Part shown: positions 25,679-35,366 of the stretch, piece by piece
Layout of the letters: every line of letters starts with the position of its first letter
How positions within the stretch are numbered: position 1 is the stretch's first letter
DNA from: Magnetococcales bacterium HCHbin5
GTDB taxonomy: Bacteria; Pseudomonadota; Magnetococcia; Magnetococcales; Magnetaquicoccaceae
DNA length: 64,000 nt
Assembly (NCBI GenBank): GCA_002753505.1
Contig: PEAG01000002.1
Coordinates: 1 to 64,000, forward strand
Direction: 5' to 3'
Notes under the pieces: model-generated
The model's database searches: none
Seen by the model: only the letters and a program-made list of their open reading frames with translations
Told to the model about the DNA's origin: nothing
Made by a program: the position numbers and the translations under genes

Positions 25679-26950
25679 TTACAGTCGACCATCCACCGCC
25701 TCAGGCGGCAATACCTGCTTGACATCGAAGAGGACCGCACCAGGGCGGCCCAGATTCCGGATTCGCTCTGCACCCATGGCGACAAACTCCCGGTGCGCAA
25801 CCGCCAGGACGATGGCATGATAGCTGTCTGGTTCCGGGGCTGGAATCAATTCCAATCCATATTCATGGCGTCCCTGTTCCGGGTCCACCCAGGGGTCATA
25901 CACCGATACCTGGAGGCCAAATTTATGCAACTCTGTGATCATGCTGACCACCAATGTGTTGCGCAGATCCGGGCAATTTTCCTTGAAAGCCAACCCCATG
26001 ACCAATACCTGGGCATTGACGAGGGATATGTTTTTCTGGGTCATGGCCTGAATGACCCGGTTGGCCACATAGGCACCCATTCGGTCATTGATGCGCCGTC
26101 CAGCCAGGATCATTTCCGGGAAATATCCCAGCTCCTGCGCTTTGTGGGTCAGATAGTAGGGATCCACCCCAATGCAGTGGCCACCCACCAACCCGGGCTG
26201 AAACTTCAAAAAATTCCATTTACTGCCTGCCGCAGCCAACACCTCCCCGGTATCGATTTCCATGAGGTTGAACAGCATGGACAGCTCATTCATCAGGGCA
26301 ATGTTGATGTCCCGTTGTATGTTTTCAATGACTTTGGCCGCTTCGGCCACTCGAATGGATGAGACCGGATGGGTACCAGCCTGGATGATGCGTTGGTACA
26401 GTGCGTCCACAAACGCCAGGGTTGCCGGGTTGGAACCGGAGGTGATCTTGACGATGGATGCGAGCCGGTGTTCCTTGTCCCCCGGATTGATGCGCTCCGG
26501 ACTGTATCCCACGGTGAAATCGGTGTTGAAGCTGAGACCGGAACCCCTCTCCAATACCGGTACACACACCTCCTCTGTTGCCCCTGGATAGACCGTGGAT
26601 TCAAACACCACCACATTGCCCTTGCTGAGTACCTGTGCCACAGTCTCTGATGCCCGCAGCAGCGGCCCCAGATCGGGGTGCTTGTGGGCATTGACCGGGG
26701 TCGGGACTGAAACAATGTAGACGTTGCAGGGGGAGAGTTCGTCTTGCTGAGCGGTGAAACGAAGCCAGCGCGCTGCGGCAAGCTCCTCGGCAGAGACCTC
26801 CAGAGTCTTGTCGTAGCCGTTTCGCAGTCCGTCCACACGTTCAGTCTGGATGTCAAAGCCTGTGGTAGGCAAAAGTTTGCCAAACGCAACGGCAAGGGGC
26901 AGCCCCACATATCCCAGCCCTATCACACCAATGTGCGGATCGTCAATCAC
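25679..26950 (-). CDS. wbpO: UDP-N-acetyl-hexosamine 6-dehydrogenase (WbpO/TviB family)
   Basis: A 423-residue nucleotide-sugar dehydrogenase. It shows an N-terminal Rossmann [15 protein letters not shown], the [17 protein letters not shown] segment, the catalytic cysteine in [18 protein letters not shown], and a C-terminal domain with [15 protein letters not shown]. The family oxidises UDP-GlcNAc or UDP-GalNAc to the uronic acid with two NAD+. The GTG start follows GGAGGAG. It sits directly upstream of the WbpP-like epimerase, the same pair as tviB-tviC and wbpO-wbpP, so an acidic GalNAcA-type sugar in the polymer is predicted. Confidence 0.9.
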   Translation of the reverse strand: MIDDPHIGVIGLGYVGLPLAVAFGKLLPTTGFDIQTERVDGLRNGYDKTLEVSAEELAAARWLRFTAQQDELSPCNVYIVSVPTPVNAHKHPDLGPLLRASETVAQVLSKGNVVVFESTVYPGATEEVCVPVLERGSGLSFNTDFTVGYSPERINPGDKEHRLASIVKITSGSNPATLAFVDALYQRIIQAGTHPVSSIRVAEAAKVIENIQRDINIALMNELSMLFNLMEIDTGEVLAAAGSKWNFLKFQPGLVGGHCIGVDPYYLTHKAQELGYFPEMILAGRRINDRMGAYVANRVIQAMTQKNISLVNAQVLVMGLAFKENCPDLRNTLVVSMITELHKFGLQVSVYDPWVDPEQGRHEYGLELIPAPEPDSYHAIVLAVAHREFVAMGAERIRNLGRPGAVLFDVKQVLPPEAVDGRL

Positions 26951-27005
26951 GGGCGCAGCACTCCTCCACTCGATTTGCCAGCAACCGTTTCAGGGTATGG
27001 CCACT

Positions 27006-28442
27006 TCATATGACCCGTCGGTTTGCCGGAGCAAGCCCAACGCCCTGCAGACCCACGGCCAACATGACCATGAAGTATAATGCATTGGCAGGAATCTGGA
27101 AATTAAAATCGGTCAATCCATGGATGACGAGAGAGAGGGTGGCAACCAGACTCGCATACAGCAGGGCGGATGCCAGCGAATCACGGCGACTGTGATAGGC
27201 GCGGGCGATTATCCACCAACAGTGCAACAGGGCGGCCACCAGCAGGCCATAGCCGATGATACCCCGCTCCGTGATCAGTTCCAGGTGATCATTATGGGCA
27301 TGATCAAACAGTGCCTGTGACAGGGATTCAGGCTGATAGCGGGGGTAGACAAAGACAAAGGTACCGCTGCCGCTGCCGAACAGGGGATAATCCTTGATGA
27401 TGCCTGTTGCGGTTTGCAGGACGGCCAGCCGCCCCTCCTGTTGGATATCCGTATCCAGATAACGCCCGACCAGATGACCAAGCCCGGTCGAGTTGATGAC
27501 GATAAAAAAGAGCGTCAACAGCAAGACCCCGGCCCGCACCCGGGATGAAAGGTGCGGGTGGCGGGTATTCTTGGCGCGGGGCAGGGTGGCAACCAGCAGG
27601 AAGGCCAACAGGAGCGATCCATTGCCGCCCCGGGATTGGGTCAGAAACAGGGTGATCACCATGGCCACGCTGACACCAAACAACACACCAGGCGGACCGC
27701 TGATCATCTCCAGTCCATGGTGAAAACGATCGCGCCAACCGCTTGCAGCCCCTGTCGCCTGATAGTTGCTGCGCAACAGGCCAATGGCGACGGGCAAAAC
27801 CAGCTCCAGGAAGCCTGCCAGATGGTTGCGGTTGACAAAACTGCCATGCACATCATGCGTCGCCGCACTGCCATCCAGGCTCAATATGCTGATGCCCACC
27901 TGAGTCACACCACTGGCCAGCATCACCCAGGTCACCTGTCGCACCGCCTGCCTGGTCCGGGGCAGCACCAGGGTGAGCCAGAAAATACCCAGATAGGAGA
28001 TGCCCTTGAGCCATTCCACCAGCGTGAGATGGGGATCCAGACTGATCGTGCCTGCCTGGGGGGAGACCCCGACCAACTGGCGCACGGATACTGTGGTCGG
28101 GGAGAGCATGGTCAGCAGGGAGGTGGGCCAGGGGATGGTCTGCCACAGAGGATAAAGGAGGGCCAGCAGCCATAACAGCATAACCAAACGAAACGGGCGA
28201 ACAGCAGCATCCTGCAGAGGATCCTGAAGCGGTTGCCTCAACCAACGCTGAATCAGCCAGACAGTCAGCAGCAAAAAAACCCAACTCTCCATCAATCCCC
28301 AGGCCCAGGGACGGTTGCTGCCCAGCGGTAACGGGGCCCAGAACAGCAGCAATAAATAGCCACGCAGCAGCCAGCGATGGCCGGGGCCGTCCGCTGCAGG
28401 CGTTATCGATTTTTTGATAACCGGTCGTATATTCTCTGCCAT
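27006..28442 (-). CDS. Wzy/O-antigen-ligase family membrane protein
   Basis: A 478-residue polytopic protein with about 12 hydrophobic segments and the ligase/polymerase loop FDHAHNDHLELITERGIIG (near 377-395). SLDPHLTLVEWLKGISYLG and GGNGSLLLAFLLVATLPRAK also fit the family. These proteins polymerise lipid-linked repeat units or transfer glycans to an acceptor. The start lies 40 bases inside the upstream VpsP-like gene, with only a weak ribosome site. A second Wzy_C-type protein is encoded at 41523, so one may polymerise and the other ligate or act on a different glycan. Confidence 0.85.
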   Translation of the reverse strand: MAENIRPVIKKSITPAADGPGHRWLLRGYLLLLFWAPLPLGSNRPWAWGLMESWVFLLLTVWLIQRWLRQPLQDPLQDAAVRPFRLVMLLWLLALLYPLWQTIPWPTSLLTMLSPTTVSVRQLVGVSPQAGTISLDPHLTLVEWLKGISYLGIFWLTLVLPRTRQAVRQVTWVMLASGVTQVGISILSLDGSAATHDVHGSFVNRNHLAGFLELVLPVAIGLLRSNYQATGAASGWRDRFHHGLEMISGPPGVLFGVSVAMVITLFLTQSRGGNGSLLLAFLLVATLPRAKNTRHPHLSSRVRAGVLLLTLFFIVINSTGLGHLVGRYLDTDIQQEGRLAVLQTATGIIKDYPLFGSGSGTFVFVYPRYQPESLSQALFDHAHNDHLELITERGIIGYGLLVAALLHCWWIIARAYHSRRDSLASALLYASLVATLSLVIHGLTDFNFQIPANALYFMVMLAVGLQGVGLAPANRRVI

Positions 28443-29170
28443 AGTGGATTGTTGTCCAGAAAGGGTTGAACCCGATGCAAAAGGTCATATTTGGCAGCCT
28501 GCTGCAAAATCATCTCGCCATCCAGCGGCATGGCATGTTTGGTCAGGGTATCGACCAGTGCCTGTTGCTGCGGGTCCAGGTGTGGCCAAAGGGCAAAACC
28601 GATACGGATGGCGGTCAGCCGTACATCCCTGGAGTGGGGGGCGAAGCGGACAGCGCGCATCCAATCCGTCATGGCAAGGGTGGAGGGTTCGCCGGCCTGC
28701 AATCGGGCTTGTGCCAGCAATATCCATAAATAGCCCCAGTTTGGGCGCAGTTGCAGGGCGTGCTGATAGGCGAGAATGGATTGGTGCCAATAGGCCTTGG
28801 CCTGGGGAGACCAGGGGGGGTGGTGCAACGCATGCTGATGATGCAGACGTCCTGCCAGGTAGTACAGGTCGGCATTGTTGGACTCCAACCACTGGGCTCT
28901 GGTGAGGGTGTCCATGGCCATCTGCCAGCGTTCCGCATCAAACGACTGACCGCCGGTTATGGTCGGGTCGCTCTGTTCCCAACTTTCCAGGAGCAGACGG
29001 GCCGGATAAGCGTACAGGCCGGCCAGTCCCCATCGCCCGGCCCACAGTGCCAGGCTGAGTGCCAGGCAAAGGGAGACAGACAACAACAGCGACCGGCTGC
29101 CACCCTGCTCAACCGGTTCGGGCAGGGTGGGTGCGGGCTTCTCTTCCTTGTCTGAAAAGGAGATCATCAC
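28403..29170 (-). CDS. TPR-containing polysaccharide-cluster protein (VpsP-like)
   Basis: A 255-residue protein with a cytoplasmic N-terminus, one membrane helix (SLLLSVSLCLALSLALWAG, about 26-44) and a periplasmic helical part with TPR-like units (MAMDTLTRAQWLESNNADLY; SILAYQHALQLRPNWGYL). Its position next to a Wzc-like kinase and an O-antigen ligase is like that of VpsP-type proteins in exopolysaccharide loci, which are thought to be scaffolds or polymerase partners. The function is not established. The start may be GTG 29170 or ATG 29167. Its 3' end overlaps the next gene by 40 bases. Confidence 0.7.
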   Translation of the reverse strand: MMISFSDKEEKPAPTLPEPVEQGGSRSLLLSVSLCLALSLALWAGRWGLAGLYAYPARLLLESWEQSDPTITGGQSFDAERWQMAMDTLTRAQWLESNNADLYYLAGRLHHQHALHHPPWSPQAKAYWHQSILAYQHALQLRPNWGYLWILLAQARLQAGEPSTLAMTDWMRAVRFAPHSRDVRLTAIRIGFALWPHLDPQQQALVDTLTKHAMPLDGEMILQQAAKYDLLHRVQPFLDNNPLWQRIYDRLSKNR

Positions 29171-29198
29171 AAGAAAAGATGATCACGGTTGGAGGTTG

Positions 29199-31676
29199 TC
29201 ACTCTTTCACCTCCTCTTCGGGCTCTGCATCCGCATCTTCCTGGTCATCTCCGTATACTTTGTCCTCACCCCCATACCCATATCCATACCCATAGCTGAC
29301 GCCATAACCATAACCGCCGCCATAGCCATAACCCTGTTTCCCCCCGTATCGAAGCATTTTTTTGGTATCCACCGTATTCAGGACCAGTCCCAACATGCGG
29401 GTGTTGACACGGGTCAAATGCTGGATGGCGGCGCGGACCAGATTGCGTTGGGTCCGACCCGCCATTACGACAAACACCATGCCGTCCGATTGGGTGCCAA
29501 GGATGCGGGTATCCGTTACCGCCAAAACCGGGGGCGAGTCAATGATGATCCGCTGGTATTCATGACGCAACACCCCCATGATCCGCTGCCACTTTTTGGA
29601 GGCCAATGATTCACTGGGATTGATCTGATGGGTTTGACAAATGAGCAGGTGTAAACCATCCCTGGATTCGGTGATCTCTTTGCGAACAGCCGTGATCTCC
29701 TCGTGGAGAGGGGGGCCGGAGGCAGACAGCAGTGAGAGCGGCGACGCCTCCTCGCTCCACCGGTTCAGATCGGCGAGCAGGTTGTTGATATTGCCATCAA
29801 CCTCCAGATTCAAGCGAAAATATTTGTTCATCCTCGGCTTGCGCATATCGGCCTCTATCAACAAAACCCGTTCACCCGAGAGGTGAAAGGCACGGGCCAG
29901 GTTGATGGCAACCGTGGTCTTGCCCTCTTGCGGTGTGGAGGAGGTGACGGTGATCACCTGCGGCGGATGGTCCATGGAAAAAATGATGCTGGTACGGATA
30001 ACCCGAATCGCCTCCGAATAAGGGCTGCGGGGATGGTTGATCATCATCCCTTCCGGAGAGATTGGCCGCCGTTTGCTGGCATACAGTTTGGGTAGTGTGG
30101 CCAGAATGGGCAACCCTACCGACAACTCCAGATCTTCGGGATTCTGGATGGTGCGGTCCATGTTTTCCAGCAGCAGAGCCAACATGATACCCAACAACAG
30201 CCCGACCACGATGGCCATGCTCAGGGTCCGGCGTTTGTTGGGGGTAAAACTGCTTTGGGGCGGCTTGGCCGGGTCGACAATACGGGCATTTTCCGATTCC
30301 ATCCCCTCACTGGCCCCGGCCTCCTTGAAACGTTTCTGGAACAGTTCATAAAGCTGTCTGTTTGCCTGAACATCCCGCTCCAGGTTACCGAGGATGAACG
30401 CCTTTTTCTTGTACTCCTGCAGCCGCTCCTTGTGTTCCGCCAACTGCTGCTCCGCCTTTTTTTCCTGCAGGCTGGCGATGGAAAATTCATGTTTGGCGGC
30501 CGCAACGGCCCGATTCACCTCTTGATTTATTTTTCCTTTAATCTCCCCCAGTTCTGCCCTGGCGCGCAAAATTTGCGGATGTTTGTCCCCGTAACGGGTG
30601 GAGAGTTCGGAGAGCTGCAGGTTGACTTTCGAGGCCTCCTTGAGAAAGGTGTCCAGCATGGGATTGTCCTTGATGGGCATCGCCGCCAGGTTGCCCTTGT
30701 ACTCCTCCAGCAAAGATTGAAGCCGCTCATAGTTGACTTGCGATTCGATGCGATGGGAACGCGCCGTCATCACTTTGGTATTCAGAGAGGACAGCAACTG
30801 GTTTTCCATGTTCTCTTCTTCAGCGGAACCCAGCATGTCGGTACTGATACGGTACTCTTGCAGCTTGCGCTCAGACTCCTCCAGACCGTGCCGCAACCCA
30901 TCCAACCGTTTCATCAACCAGTTGGCCGCGCTCTGAGTCATTTTTAACCGCGCCTCCAGCATCTGGTCAATGTAGACCTGTGCGATGCCGGTGGCTACCC
31001 GGGCGGCCAGTTCCGGTGATTCAGAAACAAATGATATGTTGATCAGTTGGCTGTTCCTGATCGGGGATATGCTGATCCGTCCACTGACCGCACTGACCAA
31101 TGCGGCAAACCGTTTGGCATCAAAATCGGTATCTGCAGGCTTTTCCACCTCGTGGACAACCGTTTTGGCAGGTGGTGGCAGATAGGGTTGCAGCCAACCG
31201 GGAATCCATTGGCTCTGGGTCCAACTGCGTTTTTCAGGTTGGCGTTGAGGATTAAACTCCTGGACCAGATCCAGCCGTTCCTGTCGAACCACCTCTTCCA
31301 CCAGATGTCGGCTCTGCATCAATTCAATTTGAGTCTGCATATAGGTTTGGGCACCATAGTCCGCACTATAGACATTCTCAATGGAAATTACTTTAGTTTT
31401 GCTCTGCTCAATCAGCAGAGTGGCAGAGGCCCGAAACATCGGTACCAGGGAGGAGAGATGAACGGCGGTGCCGAGGGTGACGAGAAGGGCGATACCGAGT
31501 ATTTTCCACTTATGTTTGAATACGACATGCCAATAGTAGAGCAGGCGGAGGCTTGATTCCTCCTCCTGGGGCTGACCTATGGACAAGGGGGCATCCATTG
31601 GCCCCTGCAGGACGGCAGTTTCCGTTCCAGGGAGTGTGGCCATAGGGTGCTGCTGGATGTCGATGTCGTTTGCCAT
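29199..31676 (-). CDS. Wzc-type polysaccharide co-polymerase / tyrosine autokinase
   Basis: An 825-residue inner-membrane protein. It has a Wzz domain with TM1 (about 55-75), a long periplasmic coiled coil (about 200-430), a GNVR-type segment near TM2 (about 470-490), and a cytoplasmic BY-kinase. The kinase has Walker A SSTPQEGKTT (near 575), Walker A' LLIEADMRKPRMNKYF and Walker B RIIIDSPPVLAVTD. The C-terminal tail is an extreme Gly-Tyr repeat followed by an acidic end; these tyrosines are the expected autophosphorylation cluster. Such kinases control chain length and export with Wza. An AGGGG site precedes the ATG, eight bases after the Wza-like stop. Confidence 0.93.
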   Translation of the reverse strand: MANDIDIQQHPMATLPGTETAVLQGPMDAPLSIGQPQEEESSLRLLYYWHVVFKHKWKILGIALLVTLGTAVHLSSLVPMFRASATLLIEQSKTKVISIENVYSADYGAQTYMQTQIELMQSRHLVEEVVRQERLDLVQEFNPQRQPEKRSWTQSQWIPGWLQPYLPPPAKTVVHEVEKPADTDFDAKRFAALVSAVSGRISISPIRNSQLINISFVSESPELAARVATGIAQVYIDQMLEARLKMTQSAANWLMKRLDGLRHGLEESERKLQEYRISTDMLGSAEEENMENQLLSSLNTKVMTARSHRIESQVNYERLQSLLEEYKGNLAAMPIKDNPMLDTFLKEASKVNLQLSELSTRYGDKHPQILRARAELGEIKGKINQEVNRAVAAAKHEFSIASLQEKKAEQQLAEHKERLQEYKKKAFILGNLERDVQANRQLYELFQKRFKEAGASEGMESENARIVDPAKPPQSSFTPNKRRTLSMAIVVGLLLGIMLALLLENMDRTIQNPEDLELSVGLPILATLPKLYASKRRPISPEGMMINHPRSPYSEAIRVIRTSIIFSMDHPPQVITVTSSTPQEGKTTVAINLARAFHLSGERVLLIEADMRKPRMNKYFRLNLEVDGNINNLLADLNRWSEEASPLSLLSASGPPLHEEITAVRKEITESRDGLHLLICQTHQINPSESLASKKWQRIMGVLRHEYQRIIIDSPPVLAVTDTRILGTQSDGMVFVVMAGRTQRNLVRAAIQHLTRVNTRMLGLVLNTVDTKKMLRYGGKQGYGYGGGYGYGVSYGYGYGYGGEDKVYGDDQEDADAEPEEEVKE

Positions 31677-31684
31677 GGGTGCCC

Positions 31685-32788
31685 CTACCAGAAACTGGCG
31701 GTAACATTAACGACATCTCCGGGAAGAATAGGGTCATTCAAGTTGACGGTATGCTCTTTGAAGAGGGGGTCATTGTCGTGGACGATCAGGATGCCCTTGC
31801 GGTCGGCATACTCGGTAAACCCTTCCGCCAGGGCAATCGCCTTGCGGACGGTCAATCCAGGTTGGAAGGGAAAAGCCCCCGCTTTTTTTATCTCCCCATG
31901 CATGTAATAGACGCGGTACTCCGCTACGGTGACAAAAACGACAGGATCCACCAGAAAACCTGCTGCCAGTTTTGTGCGGATGCTCTCTTCTGCATCCTTG
32001 ACCGTCAAATTTGCGACTGTCACCTCTCCCAACATCGGCAGATTGATGCCGCCCTGGGCGGATACCGTGACTTCGGCACTGAGACTGGTTTCGTTGTCTA
32101 CTGTGACCTTTAATTTGTCTCCGGGGCCGATGCGGTAGGCAAACTCCACGCTCTCTCCCGTCTCTTGCGGAGTGACTGAGGTGGAGACGTGGAGAATGTC
32201 CTTTGGCATGATCGGGTCGTCCAGGCTCACCGAGGTCAACAACTCCCAACCGGCATTCTGGCGGCGGGATATGGTAAAATGGTTGCGTTCGGCAAATGGC
32301 GCAAAACCACCCGCACTTTCAATCGCCTTTTTGACCGTCATGCCCGGCTGGAAGGGGTATCCACCGCCCTTTTTGACCTCTCCATGCACGAGATAACTGG
32401 GATATTCAAGCACGGCAACGGTCACGACGGGATGCACCAGAAAACCGTTCCGCAGCCTGGTCTGGATCTCCTCTGCCAACTCTTTGGGGGTGCGGTTGGC
32501 GACTGTGATCGCTCCCAGCAATGGCATCTCAATGGTACCCTGTTCAGAAACCTTGTGGGTCAAGGTCAGATCTGACTCGTTTTCCACCGTTATTTTGATC
32601 GTATCCCCTGTACCCAGGCGATACGAGACCGGAAGAGCGTTGCCCGCAACGCAAGGCAAAATTTGCCCACCGACGAGGAGCACAACAAAACCCGGCCAGA
32701 TAAACCATCGGTTTCCGGTTCGATGACCACCCGTTCCCCGTGCCCTCACGGCACTCAGGAACTCTGCCAATAAGGTAACAAAATTCAA
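31685..32788 (-). CDS. Wza-like polysaccharide export protein with duplicated Poly_export-SLBB module
   Basis: A 367-residue exported protein. After a hydrophobic N-terminal segment (FVVLLVGGQILPCVAGNA) it carries two copies of the same module. Module 1 has YRLGTGDTIKITVENESDL, LLGAITVANRTPKEL and YLVHGEVKKGGGYPFQPGM. Module 2 has YRIGPGDKLKVTVDNETSL, MLGEVTVANLTVKDA and YYMHGEIKKAGAFPFQPGL. Wza proteins form the outer-membrane export channel. No proper lipobox is seen (ILPC), and the long C-terminal helix of E. coli Wza is absent, so it may rely on the adjacent barrel protein. The start is TTG with GAGGGA upstream. Confidence 0.88.
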   Translation of the reverse strand: MNFVTLLAEFLSAVRARGTGGHRTGNRWFIWPGFVVLLVGGQILPCVAGNALPVSYRLGTGDTIKITVENESDLTLTHKVSEQGTIEMPLLGAITVANRTPKELAEEIQTRLRNGFLVHPVVTVAVLEYPSYLVHGEVKKGGGYPFQPGMTVKKAIESAGGFAPFAERNHFTISRRQNAGWELLTSVSLDDPIMPKDILHVSTSVTPQETGESVEFAYRIGPGDKLKVTVDNETSLSAEVTVSAQGGINLPMLGEVTVANLTVKDAEESIRTKLAAGFLVDPVVFVTVAEYRVYYMHGEIKKAGAFPFQPGLTVRKAIALAEGFTEYADRKGILIVHDNDPLFKEHTVNLNDPILPGDVVNVTASFW

Positions 32789-32833
32789 AGGTATCCCTCA
32801 GTATCCGGCAAACAGCATGTCCCACGTTTACAG

Positions 32834-34219
32834 CTACAGTGCCCCGGTCAGCGTGAACATCAGCGCGTTGCTCCCATACTCGCCGCCAACGACGGTACTC
32901 TGCTTGGTCTTGCGCACAAATTCCGTGCCAACAGAGAACCAATTAGGCAATTTGTATTCCATTCCCGCCTTGCTGGTCCAGAAATTTTCCTCCTTGGCCG
33001 TTTCATAGACACTTTGGTTTAGATCCACGCTGGCCAGCAGATCCCAGTCCACAGCCAATGTATGTTTGATTCCGAATTGAACCCCCGACGAGACATACGC
33101 CTCGTTCTGGTCTTCGCTCATTTGCATGCTGCGGTTACTGACAAAATTAAACCGTGTGCGGGATTGCGGTTGCCAGGAAGCGGTGGAGTTCCAGGTCAAA
33201 CTTCTGTTGTTCTTGCCTTGAGCGTTGGTCAAGCTTTTGTTGGTGATACCGATTTTTGTCTGAGACTCCGTGCGTGCCGTGGCTTTCCAGCTGATGCCAG
33301 CCAATAGTCGAGTTTCCGTGTTGTCCAGCTTGGGTGACACATCGTAAACGGTCTCCTTCTGGCCGATCTCAGCCAGCAGGCTGGTTTTTGGGGTCAGTGC
33401 CCAGCGGAACAGCAGAGTGGCATCATTCCAGGTGTGATCCTGAGTAAATTGGTTGTTGTTCAAAGATATCCGTTCAGCATGTCCCAGGCTGAACTCGGTG
33501 GTCAACCGGCGCAATTTCAGCCGGGATGTGCCTTTGAATGAGTCCTGTTGCCAGGCATTGGGACCGACAGGCGCGGAAAACAGGCTGGGTGTCTGTACCG
33601 ACGCCTTGCCCGGTTCACCCCGTTCGTCGTGTTCCAGGGACCGGCTGACACTCAGATCAAATTCCACCCGCCGTGTAGGGGCCAAATGCGCATTCAGGCT
33701 GAATTTTTGATCGGTATTGTCCTCTGTTTTCAACTCCTGGTACCGCTTGATGTTGGCCTCCAGGTTGCCTTCCAGCCGATTTTGTGCCCAGTGGGTGAGC
33801 AGTTTCATGGCCGACTTGATCTGCGTTATTGTATCGCTGCGGGTGTTGGTCGCCGTTTTGTATACATTGTCATCCCAACGCACCGTTGAGGAGATCTCCG
33901 GAAAAGCCCGAAAGGCTCCGAAGTTCAGCCCCCGGCTGGCATGATGGGGAGCTGGAGTGCTGGTATGGGGCGGAACGGTCGCGTTACGCTCGGCCGCATC
34001 CCAGCCAGAGGTTCCTCCCGTGGCAGGCAGATAGGGCGGTGCCGGATGGCTGTCCAGCCAACGGAAGGCATCCTCCGCCAGGATCCGGCTTCTCTCCGCA
34101 GCGATGGTATCGCCGGTCACCATGCCATTCATGAGGGAGAGTACCGTCAGGAACGACAGGTACGTGTGGATGTTCCACCTTCCGGGTGCGCATATTGCCA
34201 GCAGGGAGCGGGTAAACAT
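32834..34219 (-). CDS. Outer-membrane beta-barrel protein of the export system
   Basis: A 461-residue exported protein. The N-terminus has a hydrophobic stretch (YLSFLTVLSLMNGMVTGDT) compatible with a signal sequence. From about 130 onward there is an alternating amphipathic pattern (SSTVRWDDNVYKTATN; FDLSVSRSLEHDERGEP; RTRFNFVSNRSMQMSEDQ) of about 20 strands, ending in VVGGEYGSNALMFTLTGAL. It matches the 'putative beta-barrel porin 2' type of protein that accompanies Wza/SLBB exporters in VPS- or EPS-like loci. A structural or pore role in polymer export is likely. The start has only a weak ribosome site; 45 bases separate it from the Wza-like gene. Confidence 0.78.
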   Translation of the reverse strand: MFTRSLLAICAPGRWNIHTYLSFLTVLSLMNGMVTGDTIAAERSRILAEDAFRWLDSHPAPPYLPATGGTSGWDAAERNATVPPHTSTPAPHHASRGLNFGAFRAFPEISSTVRWDDNVYKTATNTRSDTITQIKSAMKLLTHWAQNRLEGNLEANIKRYQELKTEDNTDQKFSLNAHLAPTRRVEFDLSVSRSLEHDERGEPGKASVQTPSLFSAPVGPNAWQQDSFKGTSRLKLRRLTTEFSLGHAERISLNNNQFTQDHTWNDATLLFRWALTPKTSLLAEIGQKETVYDVSPKLDNTETRLLAGISWKATARTESQTKIGITNKSLTNAQGKNNRSLTWNSTASWQPQSRTRFNFVSNRSMQMSEDQNEAYVSSGVQFGIKHTLAVDWDLLASVDLNQSVYETAKEENFWTSKAGMEYKLPNWFSVGTEFVRKTKQSTVVGGEYGSNALMFTLTGAL

Positions 34220-34318
34220 GTTTAGGGCCTGGCATAAAAAATGGCATAAGAGCTGCGTTCTTCAACCCGGAGCGTTGGATGGACGGCTGATTCCCGTGTC
34301 GGGCGGTTGCACATTTTT

Positions 34319-35350
34319 TTATGCCTTTTCCATGGTTTGCGATACAAACCAGCTGTACCCGACCAGCACTGCCAAAAAGCTGTAAAACAGAATGGCTTCG
34401 GGTACCGCCAGAAAGTGGGCGGTGATCGCCAGCAGGGAAAAAAGGCCGCTGATGCTCAGCAGAATGAGAAACACCTGCTGTTTGTTGTACCCCAGGCGCA
34501 ATAAAATATGGTGTATATGTCCCTGGTCGGGGACAAAGGGGTGGTGTCCGGTGAGCAATCGCCGAACAATGCTGCTGAACAGGTCAATCAACGGCATGGC
34601 CAGCAGCCATAAAGCGACGGCTGGGGAGCAGGTGGCGCGAGCCCCCTGGGAGAGGGTGACAGTAAACCAGAACAGGGCAAATCCCAGCAGCATGCTGCCG
34701 GCATCGCCCAAAAACACCTGGGCCGTCTTGTCACGGGATAACGGGGCATTCAACAACAAAAAGGGAATCAGCACCACGATGGCCAACAGTATCCAGTAGG
34801 CCTCTTGCCAGCGGCCAGCCTGTGTTGCCAGGAACAGCAGGGCCAGAAAGGCGATCAGGGATTGCCCGGCAGCGAGACCATCCATCCCGTCGGACATGTT
34901 GACAGCGTTGATGACTGCGACAAAGGCAATCATACTGAAGGGCACAAACCACATATCGAGGGGAATGATGCCCGAACCGAAGAGATCCCCCAAATCGTGG
35001 ACCAGCACCTCGCCCCATCCGGTCAACAGCAGGGCCAGACCAAACTCGGCCAGCAGCCGTATCCAGGGGCGCAGCTCCAGGCAGTCGTCCAGGCAGCCAA
35101 CGACCAGAATGCTGGTGGCCACGGTCAGCAAAACCGCACCGGAGGTATCCGTGTTGTCCAGGAAGATGCCACCGACGAGATAGCCGCTGTATATGGCCAG
35201 ACCACCGATCAGGGGGGTGGGGGAGGAGTGACATTTGCGCGGACCCGGGTGGTCCACCCAACCGATCCGCCGGGCGACGGGCTGACCGAACCGGAGCAAC
35301 ACGGATGTGACGGTAAACGCCAGCAGGATGCCAAGCCAAGGAATGTGCAA
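34319..35350 (-). CDS. Polyprenyl-phosphate sugar-1-phosphate transferase (WecA/WbpL family)
   Basis: A 343-residue polytopic enzyme with about 11 hydrophobic segments. It has the family motifs NMSDGMDGLAAGQSL (catalytic Asp pair), VFLGDAGSMLLGF and the cytoplasmic HHPFVPDQGHIHHILLRLG loop. It transfers HexNAc-1-P (GlcNAc or similar) to undecaprenyl phosphate, the first step of repeat-unit assembly. The start is TTG preceded by AAGGGGG. It is 16 bases downstream of a glycosyltransferase and 99 bases upstream of the barrel gene, which makes it the central initiation gene of the operon. Confidence 0.92.
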   Translation of the reverse strand: MHIPWLGILLAFTVTSVLLRFGQPVARRIGWVDHPGPRKCHSSPTPLIGGLAIYSGYLVGGIFLDNTDTSGAVLLTVATSILVVGCLDDCLELRPWIRLLAEFGLALLLTGWGEVLVHDLGDLFGSGIIPLDMWFVPFSMIAFVAVINAVNMSDGMDGLAAGQSLIAFLALLFLATQAGRWQEAYWILLAIVVLIPFLLLNAPLSRDKTAQVFLGDAGSMLLGFALFWFTVTLSQGARATCSPAVALWLLAMPLIDLFSSIVRRLLTGHHPFVPDQGHIHHILLRLGYNKQQVFLILLSISGLFSLLAITAHFLAVPEAILFYSFLAVLVGYSWFVSQTMEKA

Positions 35351-35366
35351 TCTGTTTTACCCCCTT

